A stretch of 64,000 bases of DNA. Origin: Ailurus styani (lineage: Eukaryota; Chordata; Mammalia; Carnivora; Ailuridae). Both the position numbers and the translations under genes were made by a program. Below the pieces are notes generated by a model. It ran no database searches, was not told the origin of the DNA, and saw only the letters and a list, made by a program, of their open reading frames with translations. The DNA is taken from assembly GCA_002007465.1 (NCBI GenBank), contig LNAC01000164.1:2735406-2799405 (forward strand). The letters run 5' to 3'. Below, piece by piece: positions 1 to 11,903 of this stretch (its first letter is position 1; every line of letters starts with the position of its first letter).

Positions 1-944
1 AGCTATAGACCATCCCACGATTGTTGCTTTTTCTTTTGCTATTAAGAGATGGCTCTATATGTCCATTATTTCTCAATAAAACTGGGGAGGGGGGAGAATG
101 GCTCATTCATAAACACTTCTGCAGTCTGTGGCAGAAGCCAAACTGGCCCCGCTCCATTCCATGGGCTCTGATAAAGGGGAGGAGGAAGTTGGAGGGAAGG
201 GTGAGTGATTGCCCAGCACACACCTCTGAGCCTTGAGAGCAAGATCTGGGCGAGTAAGGGAGTTCCTTCCTGAGCCACCAAGGGCCTATCGAGAAGGTGG
301 ATAGCCTGCAGTTGGGAACAAAGATTGGCTAGGTTATTTCCCTGCAGCCCTCTTACCCTGTGGATCTGGTCTGCCCTGGTCCCCCCAGCATCTTGGGTGA
401 TAGAGATAGACCACCAGCTGGTATAGATGACCTCAAGTAACATCCTCTCTGTGTTCTCTAATAAACTTGATAAATCTGACTGTGTGGAAAATCTCCCATA
501 TGCTTTAGTCTAAATTTTCTTCTGCTTAACCTTGTTACTCCTACCTTGCCTCCCTCAGACTGCCTGAGACAATTACTGGGAGGCATTTGTTGAATAATTA
601 GAGGCCACAGATAATTTCTCTTTAGCTCTCAATCTTGCATGTTACCCACCCTGTGGCCTCCCTTTAGCCAGCTCTAATTAGCTTCTTTGATCCTTCCTCC
701 CAATCTCTCCCTCTAGCTTGTTAATTACCTTTCTCCCCCATGAATTCTTTCTGCCCTGCCTTTGTCCACATAGCCAGAGGAGCTGAGAATGACAACCTTG
801 GGCCACTCGTTGGGGGAGGTGGTACTTCTTTGTCTCCAACCACAGGTAGCCCCTCCTACTTCGGAGAAGCCTGAAAACCCAGGCTCTCCTTAGCAGAAAA
901 GTAAAAATAGTATTTTTCATTAAATAGTATAATACTTTATGATA

Positions 945-1165
945 AAACAACTATTAATTGAATGCTTGGTATTTGCCAGGAATTGTGCTGATCTCCTTAT
1001 ATATTATCATATTTCACCCCCACAGCAGTCCTAAGGGATAAATATTACTAATTCCTGTTTATAGATGCAGAAACTAAAGTCCAAAGAGGTTTTAAGTAAG
1101 TTGTTTAAGTCACACAACTTGAAAATGCTGGAAAGTAGGACTTGAACCCATTTCTCTTTGGCACC
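945..1165 (+). repeat. MIR-like SINE remnant
   Basis: It has the order typical of MIR: a decreasing-size and location phrase, then GATGCAGAAACTAAAGTCC, then AAGTCACACAACTTG and a GGACTTGAACCC end. Diverged. Confidence 0.6.
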
Positions 1166-2052
1166 AGAGCAACTTTTATTCACTGGTTTGCTCACTGAGT
1201 TTGGGCTTTTGTTGAAATAAAAGTTGAGATCCCTGGCTCTTGGCCTACCCCAAAACACATAAACTAACCGTGGGATAGGAAGTCAGCTATTTACCATCAG
1301 CGTAGAAGATGATTTCTGAATTGAGATGATAGAACTGGTGCTGAAGCAAGCTGGTGTGGCACTTTGGGTCTCCGTGTATCTGAGCAGCTGGAAATCTCCT
1401 TCAGTAGAAAACAAGACTGATAAATTCTTGATTTGCTCTAATTCTTAACTTACTTTCCTGACAAATTCATCTCTCAGATGATTAAGGGAACCATCACTGA
1501 AATTATATTCTGAGCAACAGAAAGGATACGTTCAGTGAAGTGGAAGTGTTGGGGACCTTAGCAGGAAGTGGCCATGTTTGGAGAAGCCAAGGGAAATGCA
1601 GAACTCTCTGGGTTTAAGGGAAAGCAGACTGTAGAAGATAGGATATTTGGGCAAGAGCTTCAAAAGGAGGATGACTCAGTCTGAGCAGTGAAATGTGCTC
1701 AATGCCGTGATAGGTGATTGCTGCAGGGAACAAGGGAGGAGGCGCCTAGAGGTCAACATGGCCGCACAGTGAGTGGTTAGAGTGGAGTTTTTGTGTAAGA
1801 GATGAAAAAAGGTGAACAAACAGTGAAGGGTGCGAAGCTCTGACAACACTGTCAGGAATACCAGGAGGGTGAGACCTGGGATGCTAAGAACAAAGGGACC
1901 TGCCCAAGCAGCGTTCAGAGTGAGAGTATGGCTAGGAGAGCATCAACCCCCTGCCTTGGCAGATGAGTCATTGCCGCAGGTGAGGGCATTCCCGTCCTCC
2001 CTTTTAGGTTTGTTTTTCCTCTCACTTCTCTTTGAAGGAGGTTGGTCTTCCT

Positions 2053-2190
2053 GGGGCACCTGGGTGGCACAGTGGATTAAGCGTCCTACTCTTGGTTGTA
2101 GTTGAGGTTGTGATCTCGGGGTCATGAGATCGAGTCTCGTGTTGGATGTAGAGATTACTTAAATACATAAAACTTAAAGGGGGGGGGGCT
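2053..2190 (+). repeat. Can-SINE, older short form
   Basis: Starts GGGGCACCTGGGTGGCACAG and keeps the tRNA-like box A/B region, but lacks the pyrimidine tract and AATAAA tail of young copies. It ends in a run of Gs. Confidence 0.85.
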
Positions 2191-3424
2191 CTAAAAAAGG
2201 GGAAAGAAGTGAACACACATGCAACCACAACCCATGTCAAGCAACAGAACTTTGTCCGCACTCCAGAGAGGACTCTCTCATGCTCCCTCCCAGTTTGAAT
2301 TTCCTTTTCAGAAACATTTGCTATCCTAGGAGCTTAGATGAGTGTTACAGACCTAGAGGGACTGTGCATTTCAGGAAAGCATTCAGCAGAATCTCATGAT
2401 AATCTAATAGGTTAGATAGAGAAACGCTGATAAAGACGTGGATTTGTAGCTACTTCAACCTAATTGACCTAATAGATGTTTGTTTACAAATGGTTTGGTG
2501 TCCATAACGGAGTCTTGACTATGTTGTGCCAGAGATCTCATGTCAGACTCTGTCCTGTCCAACCTGCATGAGATTCTTACAGGAGGACCTGGGGCTAGAT
2601 GACACAGATCAGAAAGGGCTAACCACCATGCTGGGTACATGACAGAATGAGGATCCCAAGGTATAGTGACATGCTAGGATGAATGGCTTGAGTAGCAAAG
2701 TGATATTTTAAATCTTGTTATTGAATTCTTAATTTTTTAAAACCCATATTTGTTGTTCAAAAAAAAATAAATCCTACCACCCAGAGACAAATATATGATC
2801 TCATACTACCCATACCCTTTGGTAACTTGGTTTTTGCCTTCTGTACTCAGGTTCAGGGCAATGTTGGAAAACCGTTGGCTTATGTGAACAGCTTTCAGGG
2901 ATTGGATCTGGGCAGACCCAGTGTGAGTCTGTTCTGCAACACGACTGCCAAAAACCTATATGTGACCTGAGACATTAGTTACAGTGTGATCCTGGGGCAG
3001 AGGCAGCTGGGCCCCCTGGACTCTAGAGGGGTTGGCCAGGCGGGACCCCTGCAGGTAGGTTTGCCAGATTTTGAGGGGAGCTTTCTCTGGGCAGTTGGCT
3101 GCCCCTAAGCTTCAGAAGGGGTGACCTGTCAGGACAGAGTCAGATGACCCAGAATCAGATGACTACATTGAGAGGGCAGACTTGGGACCAGTGGGTATAA
3201 ATAAGCTTCACGAAAGCAGATTTCAGCTCCTTATCAGAAGACATTCTCAGGCAATTAGATGAGTTTAAAACTCAAGGCGGCAGAAATTGTTTGAGGAGCC
3301 ACCTATTGCTCTGGTCTCCAAATACTGGGCTGTCATTTATCAGAGGTGCTATAAAAAGGTTGGTGGTTGGGTCTGGTTATCCCAAATGTTGGTCCTCACA
3401 TCAGTGCCAGGCTTATCAGGAAGG

Positions 3425-3560
3425 ATCAGGTGGAACATTTATGAAAAATCACGTTTTTGAGCTCCATCTGCTGAGGCTTTGATTCAGTATGTGTAGGATA
3501 AGGGTTAGAATCTGTTAGAACTTTGAAACACTGCCCCAAGTGCTCCTCAGTGAAGTGGCT
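3425..3560 (+). repeat. Possible MER5-type DNA transposon remnant
   Basis: The stretch AAATCACGTTTTTGAGCTCC followed by ATCTGCTGAGGCTTTGATTC resembles the MER5A consensus as I remember it. Confidence 0.35.
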
Positions 3561-3779
3561 GGTTCTACAGCTGGTACAGCTAAAGTACAGTATCTTGTGC
3601 AAGAACGTCTTGGGCCAGAAAGTCAAGAAGTGCTTAGAGAACGATGGAAATAAGCAGAAAAGACACAGAAGCCAGTATGAAAAGGCTCTGGTGGTTAAAT
3701 AAGGGGGTAATTTGAGCATCAAAATAAATAATGATAGAAATGGATTATAACCCATAGATTAATGAAGTATCCATGAATC

Positions 3780-4910
3780 CATACCGAAAATGAGTAAGTG
3801 AGAACATAGGAAAGCCTCTTCTTTCCCGTAGACTGCCAGCACGGACAGGTAGAAGTAGTGATCGAGTTTGAATATCATCATTTGACAAACATCACGGTAA
3901 TAATAATTTTAAGGAAGAATGATCAGTGAACACCAGAACTAGTGGGTGAAAGTATGATGAGGAACGGGCTGTTTTCATATTTCAGAGTGTGTCTCTCCAT
4001 AAAATATGTATTAATTTCAAAGGGACAGATAGCATCTTCATAATGGAGAAATCTGGCGGACACCACTGTGACCAGTAATCCAAGTGCACACGGCCCATTG
4101 TGGGGCTCCCTGCCATCACGTGCCTCCTGATAAGATGCACCGAGAAAGACATGACATAGCTTTTTACGGTGTTCCTGCCAACATGCGTAACATCAGTCTA
4201 ACCATGGGAAAACATTAGACTCAGGAATATTCTACAACTGGCCTGCACTCTTTGAAACTGTCAGTGTCATGGAAGACAAAGGCTAGGGAGGGAGTGTCAG
4301 GAGTAGAGGACTTGAGACATACTGCCGAATTCATTGTGCCAGATCCTGGACTGGACCAGGAACCAAAATTACTCTTTTCTTTTTTTTAAAAGGTTTTATT
4401 TATTTATCTGTCAGAGAAATAGAGAGCACAAGTAGGCAGAGTGACAGGCGGAGGGAGAGAGAGAAGCAGGCTCCCCGCCGAGCAGGGAGCCCGATGTGGG
4501 ACTTGATCCCAGGACCTTGGGATCATGACCTGAGCCGAAGGCAGAGGCTTTAACCCACTGAGCCACCCAGGCGCCCCAAAATTACTCTTATAAAAAGGAT
4601 ATTTTGGGGACAGTGGGTAAAATCTGAATATCTGTAGATCATATATTGACGTTAATTTCCTCATTTTGATAACTGTTCTGTGGTTCTTAGGAGACACACT
4701 TGATACATTAGGCGTCAAGAGGCAACTTACTCTCAAGTGTTTCAGGAGAGAAAATAGTACATCTAAATATATACGGAGAGAAAGAAAATTAAAAACAGAT
4801 GTGGTAAATTGTTAACAATTGGTGGATCTTAAAGGGAGTTTTTACTCTTTTTTAACTTTTCTGTAAGTTTTCTGTGTAATTTTCTGTAATTTTTAAAGTG
4901 CCCAGTCTGA
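3780..4910 (+). repeat. L1M-type LINE 3' end, interrupted by a Can-SINE
   Basis: Phrases around ACTTTTCTGTAAGTTTTCTG, TTAACAATTGGTGGATCTTA and CTGTGGTTCTTAGGAGACAC match old mammalian L1 3' ends. The minus-strand Can-SINE at 4377-4575 splits it. Confidence 0.6.
4377..4575 (-). repeat. Can-SINE, full length, minus strand
   Basis: Reverse complement of the standard element. Perfect 14-bp target-site duplications CCAAAATTACTCTT at 4363-4376 and 4576-4589. Confidence 0.95.
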
Positions 4911-6871
4911 AGTCGTTTGAGGGGGAAAACAAAGCAAATCAGTGTCCCTGGTGATTGTGATGCAGAGTTATGTGTGAGAGCTAGCAGATGTCTGTTAAGA
5001 TTCTTTGGGGCTACTCCCTCTGAGGCCCTGTATGTCCTTCCAGAGCTGGGCATTTGATCTCTGTGCGTGTGTGCAAAGAGGGCCTCTTAGAGATACCTTT
5101 GTGAGCACTATGCTTGTGGTGAATTGTGTGTGTCCTACATTTGCTTACACGACTGGCTTCTGGTTGCAAACTGTTTATGAATGGGTCCAGTGATGCTCCT
5201 AGCCTTCCCGTGTCCCAATGGAACTCCTGTAGTGGCCCAGTGTGGTTCCCATCATCCCAGTTGTGATATGAGCCTCATGTTACAGGCTGGATGTTTTGGT
5301 TCTCCTGGGGGCTTCACTTTCATGTGGAAGACTTGTATGTGGTATTTATTCTTTAACCTATCTGTTGTTACTCAAATTGGTAATTGTCCATCTCTTGATT
5401 GACTGATTGATTGCTTACCCCCATTAATCCCTAGATGGCAGGCTAGTATAGATCCCTAATGAACTGCCTATTTCAAGATTACACATCCGGTAAATCTTTG
5501 TGTTCCACAGATGATCAAGGCCACACGCTAGGTCATGGACAAGGTGAGGCCAGCAGAGAAGGAATCTTTCTCTCTGGGCAAGAAGGTGAGCAGGTGCCAC
5601 TTCATCAGGCAGGATGGCAAATGATTAAGCCTAACCACGTCCTTCCCTGAGATATGCCCCCTTTCCAAACTGCGTAGATTCTTCTCGGGGAGTATTTCAA
5701 AACAATGGCAGTTTTTTCCTCTCTGTTATTAAGAGAAAGAAAAAAAAAATCATCATCCTATTTAGAAATATGGTGAGGACTCCTGAGAGAGCACATACCC
5801 CGATGTGTGGACAAGCCTAGAGTCTGGGTTGGGACTGGGATTCTGGATAACACAGCTCTGCTTTGGGGGTTTCACCCTGTTATTTACTCAGCCCCATTTA
5901 ATGAGTCAACCTAACCCTTATTTTCCATTCCAGAAGTCTCTGCCTTCTCCAGTCTTTTTTTCCTTTTCCAGTTATTCAGACTCCCTTTCCTGTCCTTGTT
6001 GTTCCACTTCACCCCAAACGGGATCTCTGTGTGTTTCCTATTACTGTGCACACGGCCCCTGATGCCAGCAGCACCTGCTTTGTGGCTGTGTGACCCTGCA
6101 GTTTCAGGGACCCCCCCCCTGAATTGGGCCTGTGCTTGGTTTAATGCTCTGCCCTTTCCATCTTGAAGTTTCTAATAGTTTTTGAACATGGGCCCCACAT
6201 TTCCATTTTGCACTGGCCCTGAAAATTACATAGCCCATCCCGAGTGCCGGAGAGGGAGAAGGGCAACTCATGGGTGGCGCTCTCCTGGGGCCCGTGGCCG
6301 GGCTTGGCTGTACACCCTGGGATCAGCTGAACCACCTACCCCAGCCTGCCCCCCAACACTTGCTCAGCTTTGCTTAGCCGAAATATGATCTCTGACCCCT
6401 GGCAGATTGCCTACATCAGTCACCCTGACCCAAACTGTTTGGTTTCTGCGAATGTAATCATTTCCATTTCTGTGATCTACCCCCCCAACCCCACCCAAGA
6501 TTTACAAAGTAGCAGCTGCTGCCATCCCTCTGCACACAGACAGCTGACTTGCCTGCTGATTGTGAACATCCCAGTAATCCAAGTGCTAATGGTATTTATT
6601 CAGTCCAGCCGGCTTAGCCCTGAACAAGGTTTAGTCTCATTTATCTCGTCGGAGACGAGCTACGTCCTTAATATCCTTCTGTTGACTTTGAGCACACCGG
6701 CGCCGCTGATGTCGCTGATGTCGCTGAGAGGCAAGCCAGGCCCCTGCCCTTTTAACTCACTCAGATCCCCAACTGTCAGGCTCCCCACCTTTCCGCCCCG
6801 CCCCCTGCATGGGCCATGGCTCTAGTCCTGAGTCTGTAGGCTGGGAGGGAGATGAGGCCAGCCTATGCGTG

Positions 6872-6905
6872 CCCGGGACATCTGTGCTCCCGGGACATCT
6901 GTGCT
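6872..6905 (+). repeat. Tandem duplication of a 17-bp unit
   Basis: CCCGGGACATCTGTGCT occurs twice in direct succession, within SIL1 intron. Confidence 0.9.
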
Positions 6906-7014
6906 CCGGAGGATATGGTCTGGACTCTTTGGAGCAAACCCACTGTAATTGTAATGTTTCCATCATATTGCGTTGGCTGCATTTTGGCACTCCTTACCTG
7001 TTGTATCATCAACA

Positions 7015-7090
7015 CAAGGTAGTTTTAGCCCTGCCTCACAGGTGAGGAAAGAGGAATGAAGGGACTTGCCCAAGGTCATCAGCCCTTGTT
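7015..7090 (+). repeat. MIR-like core remnant
   Basis: CCTCACAGGTGAGGAAAGAG followed by GGGACTTGCCCAAGGTCATC resembles the conserved MIR core. Confidence 0.5.
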
Positions 7091-10000
7091 CACAAGATTC
7101 CCACCAAGGGTCCTCCAGGCCCTGGCCCTTGTACGTCCCCTAAACTCACTCAGCTGTTTGGGGCATTTCATCCCCCAAAGCACAGAGTAACGAACATTTA
7201 AAGCCCAAGGCTAAGCTGCCAGGGGAGGGAGAGGTTCTGCGAGCACGTTGGTACCAGCCCCTCCACAGCGGATTGCTCGAATGCCCAGCTTCCCTGTCCC
7301 TGCCTGGCTGGACTGAGTGTCATTTGGAAACACAAGCTCTACCTTTCCCACCTTCCCTCTGCTGTGTTCCTTGGCCCCCTGATTGGGCAGGACTAAAAGA
7401 CTGTTTTCAGAGGGTATTGTACGGAACCCCTGAAGTGTGTATGGTGCCACTGAAGCCTGGGGTAGGGCCCCCAGTTACATGGGCACCTTACCTTCATTTA
7501 AGTTAGGAGGAAAGGCCCAGGGCTGGTGAGGCCACACTTGGCCACAGGCCCGTGTTCAGCCGATGGTCCTGCTGTCCTCACCCAAGTTCTTCAGGACTCT
7601 GCTGCAGGTGACAAAGTAGACTGATGCCTTATGAAAGTGATTACAACCAGTGGCAAAGTATCGGGCTTTCACTTTTTCCCTCTGGTTTCTTTCTGTGTGA
7701 GATCTATTCTGTCCTACCTTACTGAGCTTCTCTCCTTGGGGATGGGGTGGGATCTGGCCACTGTTGTCATGACTGTAGGTGCTCCTGGCTTATAGCAACC
7801 TGTCTTAGGGAGAAGAGAACTTCTTTTTGTTGTGACTCCATTGTAGACTCGGGGCTCTGGTTGCCCAGTCCTGGGTGACCCACAGAGGCCATGGTGGTGG
7901 CGGCCTATGATGGAGCAGCACCCAATCCACAAGCCCTTCCCTGTAGCTTCAGGAGTTGGGACCCACCCTTTCAGGACCATAAGGAGTGGGAGAGGGAGCA
8001 GTGTCTCAAAGGAAGGGAGGTAAGGGTGTCAGTACCGGGAGGTGGGACAGAAGGGATGCTGGGCAGATACAGACGCTCACCACATAGGCACAGCCAACCT
8101 GACCTGGGAGTGGTAAGTTGTGCCTAGTTCAGAGTGTTCCGCCATCTTATCTCCTGTCCCCAGGGCCACTGTCCTGAGGCAGACCCTGCTCCTAGGCCCT
8201 CTCTGGTGTCTGTGTGGCTTGAAGGAGCTTGTCACCAACTCTTCATTTTACTTTGGGTTTGGTATTTGCTGAGGAAGGAGGAGCAGGAGCAGGTTCTGCT
8301 TGTTGGGCGGCATCTGGGTCCTGCATCACCCTTCCTAGGTCCCAGCCAGCAGACCTCCTTGGTGCTGCCAGCAGCATGGCCTCCTGACCTGCACCTGTTT
8401 GTCATCTGCACCTCTTGGCCCCGTTTCTGTGACTTTCCAGGGTAGCTGTTCATTCAGTGGTCTCGCCTCTCCACACACACTCATGCTGTTCCCTGAGCAC
8501 CTGTCCTTCCTCCTGTCTGCAGGCTGTCTTCTTGAGCCTCCTGCAGTGTCTCTTCTCCAGGGCAGCCCTCCTGGCTCTTCCAGCCCAGACCTTCCTGTTC
8601 TTTATCAGAACTCCCACTAGCCTTAGGTTCAGAGCCACTTGGTGTGGTGTCTCTCCTGTGTGTGGATCCTGGCTTGTTGAGTGGCAGAGAGCTGGCCGAG
8701 CTTCCCAAAGACCCATCCTGCATGTGGGGCTGCCTCTACATCTTTCCTAGGGCAGACTACCATCTGGCCCTTTGTCACTTACATCAGGGCTCCCGTGGAC
8801 AAGAAGTACCCGGGAGGCCACATCGCTTACTGGTTTTGGTGTCTTTCTTTTCCTCCCAGTCAGTTTATTCTCTCTTTGAAGGATCCCAGGGATTTGCCTA
8901 CACGGTATGTGACCTCCCCTTTAGGTCCTGGTACTTTGTTTCTTGTCGGTGCTTTGGTTCCTGTAGGGGTTTGAGCCTTCTCTCCCCTCCTAACAAGTGA
9001 GACGTGGGTGAGCACAGTTCCCCTCCCTCCTAACACTGCCTCATGTTCGTGACAGGGTTCTTCCTCTGGGTGGTGTCCAGGCGGGTCCCTGTCCCCAGCC
9101 TGGGTCTCCTAGGGCACCTGCCGGGTGATTATCTCATCTCTAGGTCTTGTTCTCAGCAGATCCCCAGACAAGCACAAAGCTCCATGTGCTTTCTTTGCAG
9201 GACCTAGTCCCTGCCACTGTGTGGGCCCGTGAGGGACGGTGCTCCCCGTGAGGCTGATGGTATGTTCGGTCTCGCAGCCCCCCTTCCTTGGGAGGCAGCT
9301 TTTGACGTCTGTGTGAATTTTGCAGCATGGTCGTCTTTTCCTAGAAAAGACCCTGCCTGTTGCGGGTGAGCGTTCCTCAGGCACATGATGGCAGACACAG
9401 TCCTAATTAGCTCATGCTTTGATGAAGCAGCTGCCTTTCTCACGTGGGGGGAGCAGGGGGCAGGGGAGAAGCTCAGCTCGCCAGCCCCCCTGCATGGGTG
9501 CCCACCTGCCTGTCTGGAGAGGAGCTGTCAGCTTCCCTTCCCCAGAGACCCTGGCCCATCTCCGGGCCGTTCCTGAGACACACCAGTGGGGTTGCGGTGG
9601 GACAGGCTGGCACCCACCCTGCACGTCCTTTCCGGCTGAGAGGATGCAGGGGACCCACGCACCTCCCACTCAGAGCAGGAAAACCGGCTCAGTGTGCCGA
9701 GTCTTCTTCGAAACTTGAAGCTGGTGCCGGGTAGGATCAGGCCCCATCACCGTGCCATCGGGCCCACTGTGACGGGATGCCTCTGTGGGGCAGGCCCTCT
9801 TCTGCAGGCCGCAGTGTGCGCGCTCTTGTCACCTGCCTCTCGTGTCCTCTGCATCTCAGACCCTGCCTCACTCTGCAGGGTGCCGTGAGGGCCCCTTGCC
9901 AAGGTTGGGGGTTAAGAGGAACAGGTGCTCTTTCGGTCTCCAGGGAGCTGGTGGCCTTGCTTAGGTGAAGCAGCTGGAGCCAGGAAGAGACTCAGTGCTC

Positions 10001-11190
10001 TTTGTGGGCTGTCTAGGTGAGTGTGACAGACACTCTGTGACCTCTAATCTCCACCCCCGCCCGGCTTCCTTCTGGCCTCCGGCTTTTTAGGAGCCTGCCA
10101 CCTTTCTTCTCTGAGGCCTCCTAAGTGTCTGGTAAGGGAGCCTTGACCTCCCTCGAGGGCCTAACCACACAGGTCCCTGTGCTTAACACTTCCTCCCTAA
10201 TTGATCACTAATTTGATCTTAGAAAGTAAGAGGTTCCCAGACCTGTCTCCTGCCAGGCACCCTGCTCTGTGGAGGTCTCTTCAGTGGGACCCCTGTGCTT
10301 TCATCCGGGGAAGTTGTGCCTGAACGTTTGAACCTCTTCGCTCTTTGGTCAGCCCAGAACGGGGAGAGGAGCTGGAGAGGCAGCTCTGGGTTTTGAGTGT
10401 CACAGTATTGCCATGTGTGGGTTGGTACCGTCCTTGCTGTGCACACGTGTTGATTCATTCTGGCCCTCTTTTCCTGGGCCCCGTGACAGAGGCTCTGTGC
10501 TGAGTGCTGAGAACACAGGGCAGTCCCAGCAGCTCCTCTCACAGTGGGGAGGCATCTGGGTTGGTACTGTTTTAGGCTCTGCTCAGGTTAAGAGGCTCCC
10601 TGGATCTCATTCGTTCTTGCTGTCTCTTTTCCCCACAAGCGCTGACTGGATGTTGTCTGTGTGCTCCACCCAGGAGAGGAAAGAGGAGTTGGTCCCAGCA
10701 CGAGGCCTGGAGGAGCTCATGCTCAGAGAAAAGACCTGTTAGCAATTTCCCCCCAGTGTACGATTGCCTGGGGTGATGGAAGGAGGAAGACCCAGTGTAG
10801 GCCTGGGGAGTGTGAAGGAAGGTTTTGGAGGGAGGGACACTGAGTAAGCACCCTTAGCATCAGGAGATCTTAAATGGGTAGAGGTGACTTCCCTTCCAGA
10901 TCTCTCCAGCCCGTTGGTTGCTGGGTGGTAGGACAGTGTGGGAGCCATTGGTCTGTCATTTTGGCCACAGGCCTTTGTCCCCAGGTAGAGGATAGCCCTT
11001 CACCTGTTCAGCCAGCTAAGTTCTAGCTTGTCCCAAGTGGAAACCCTCATTGGGGCACCTTAATTTTCCTCAGGGGATGGCTGGTACCTTATCATCCCCC
11101 AACCACCCAGGTCCTTGGGCTGAGCACAGTGGCATAGCCCCAACTTGGTGAGGAGGTGCAGTGTCATGCTGTCCTGTGCTTTTCCTCCAG

Positions 11191-11287
11191 CAACCCAAAG
11201 GTCCAAGTAGAGGCCATTGAGGGGGGAGCCCTACAGAAGCTGCTGGTCATCCTGGCTACGGAGCAGCCTCTTCCTGCAAAGAAGAAG
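11191..11287 (+). CDS. SIL1: SIL1 coding exon (equivalent of human exon 8)
   Basis: This 97-bp exon encodes the third base of a Ser codon and then 32 residues, beginning [12 protein letters not shown] and ending PLPAKKK. It is near identical to human SIL1 residues 257-288. The acceptor is TTTTCCTCCAG and the donor AAG/GTATGT. The segment belongs to the armadillo-like helical repeats that embrace the BiP nucleotide-binding domain (family knowledge). The phase fits the next exon, which starts on a complete codon. Its 5' partner exon is outside the window. Confidence 0.96.
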
Positions 11288-11738
11288 GTATGTATCTGCT
11301 CCCTTTCTCCTGCCCAGCCCCTAGCACATCTGCGGAGTCTGAAAGGCAAGGGTCCCTTTTCAGGCGGTACCTGTCACCCTTAGGGACCTGAGTGGTCATC
11401 CATCCACTGGGTGGCATAGGGGGAGAGGTCCCACTCACTTCAAGCAGCATGACAGCTTGCCGAGGCATCTGGAGGCCTCGGTTCAGCTCCCATGATAGTC
11501 TGGCGCACCACCCTCTGGCTTCCTGTGTTGGGTCTCTGTCTGCCCACGGGGCGATGTTAAAGGTGTCTGAGCCCTCTTCCGGCTCTCACAGACCTGTGTT
11601 CTGGGGTATAGCTGGACCTGAGTGGGGTGTGGGGAGTCAGAGGGAGTGGAGGCTGGGCCGTGGTTATCAGGCACCTCTGGCTGCTTTTGCTGGGCCCTGG
11701 AGCAGGGCCAGGTCCATGTGGCCCCTCACCCTCTGCAG
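11288..11738 (+). other. SIL1: SIL1 intron between exons 8 and 9
   Basis: A 451-bp GC-rich intron with donor GTATGT and acceptor CACCCTCTGCAG. I see no repeat or other gene in it. Confidence 0.9.
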
Positions 11739-11903
11739 GTCCTCTTTGCACTGTGCTCCCTACTGCGACACTTCCCCTACGCCCAGCAGCAGTTCCTGAA
11801 ACTGGGGGGGCTGCAAGTGCTGCGGAGCCTGGTGCAGGCGAAGGGTACAGAGGTGCTGGCTGTGCGCGTGGTCACTCTGCTTTATGACCTGGTCACTGAA
11901 AAG
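11739..11903 (+). CDS. SIL1: SIL1 coding exon (equivalent of human exon 9)
   Basis: This 165-bp exon has 55 whole codons, phase 0 at both ends, and encodes residues 289-343. It starts [19 protein letters not shown] and ends [12 protein letters not shown]. The pattern of leucine-rich amphipathic helices is that of an armadillo-type repeat. The donor is AAG/GTGAGT. Because the exon is a multiple of three and symmetric, skipping would remove 55 residues in frame. The substitutions relative to human that I can recall (AQQQ for [12 protein letters not shown] for RTLVQEKG) are conservative. Confidence 0.97.

Larger units (their letters stand above)
1..11190 (+). other. SIL1: SIL1 intron upstream of the exon at 11191 (partial)
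   Basis: More than 11 kb of intron, ending in an acceptor with a CTTTTCCTCCAG pyrimidine tract. It contains an MIR-like piece (about 945-1165), a Can-SINE (2053-2190), a MER5-like piece (about 3425-3560), an L1M 3' end (about 3780-4910) broken by a minus-strand Can-SINE (4377-4575), and an MIR-like remnant (7015-7090). From about 5 kb to 11 kb it is GC-rich single-copy-looking DNA with no exon that I recognise. The open frames there lack conserved protein character and plausible splice borders. Confidence 0.85.

Noticed and set aside
4404..4736. Peptides with LSGLKPLPSAQVMIPRSWD-like text at many sites
   Set aside because: These are translations of Can-SINE consensus sequence in various frames, not genes.
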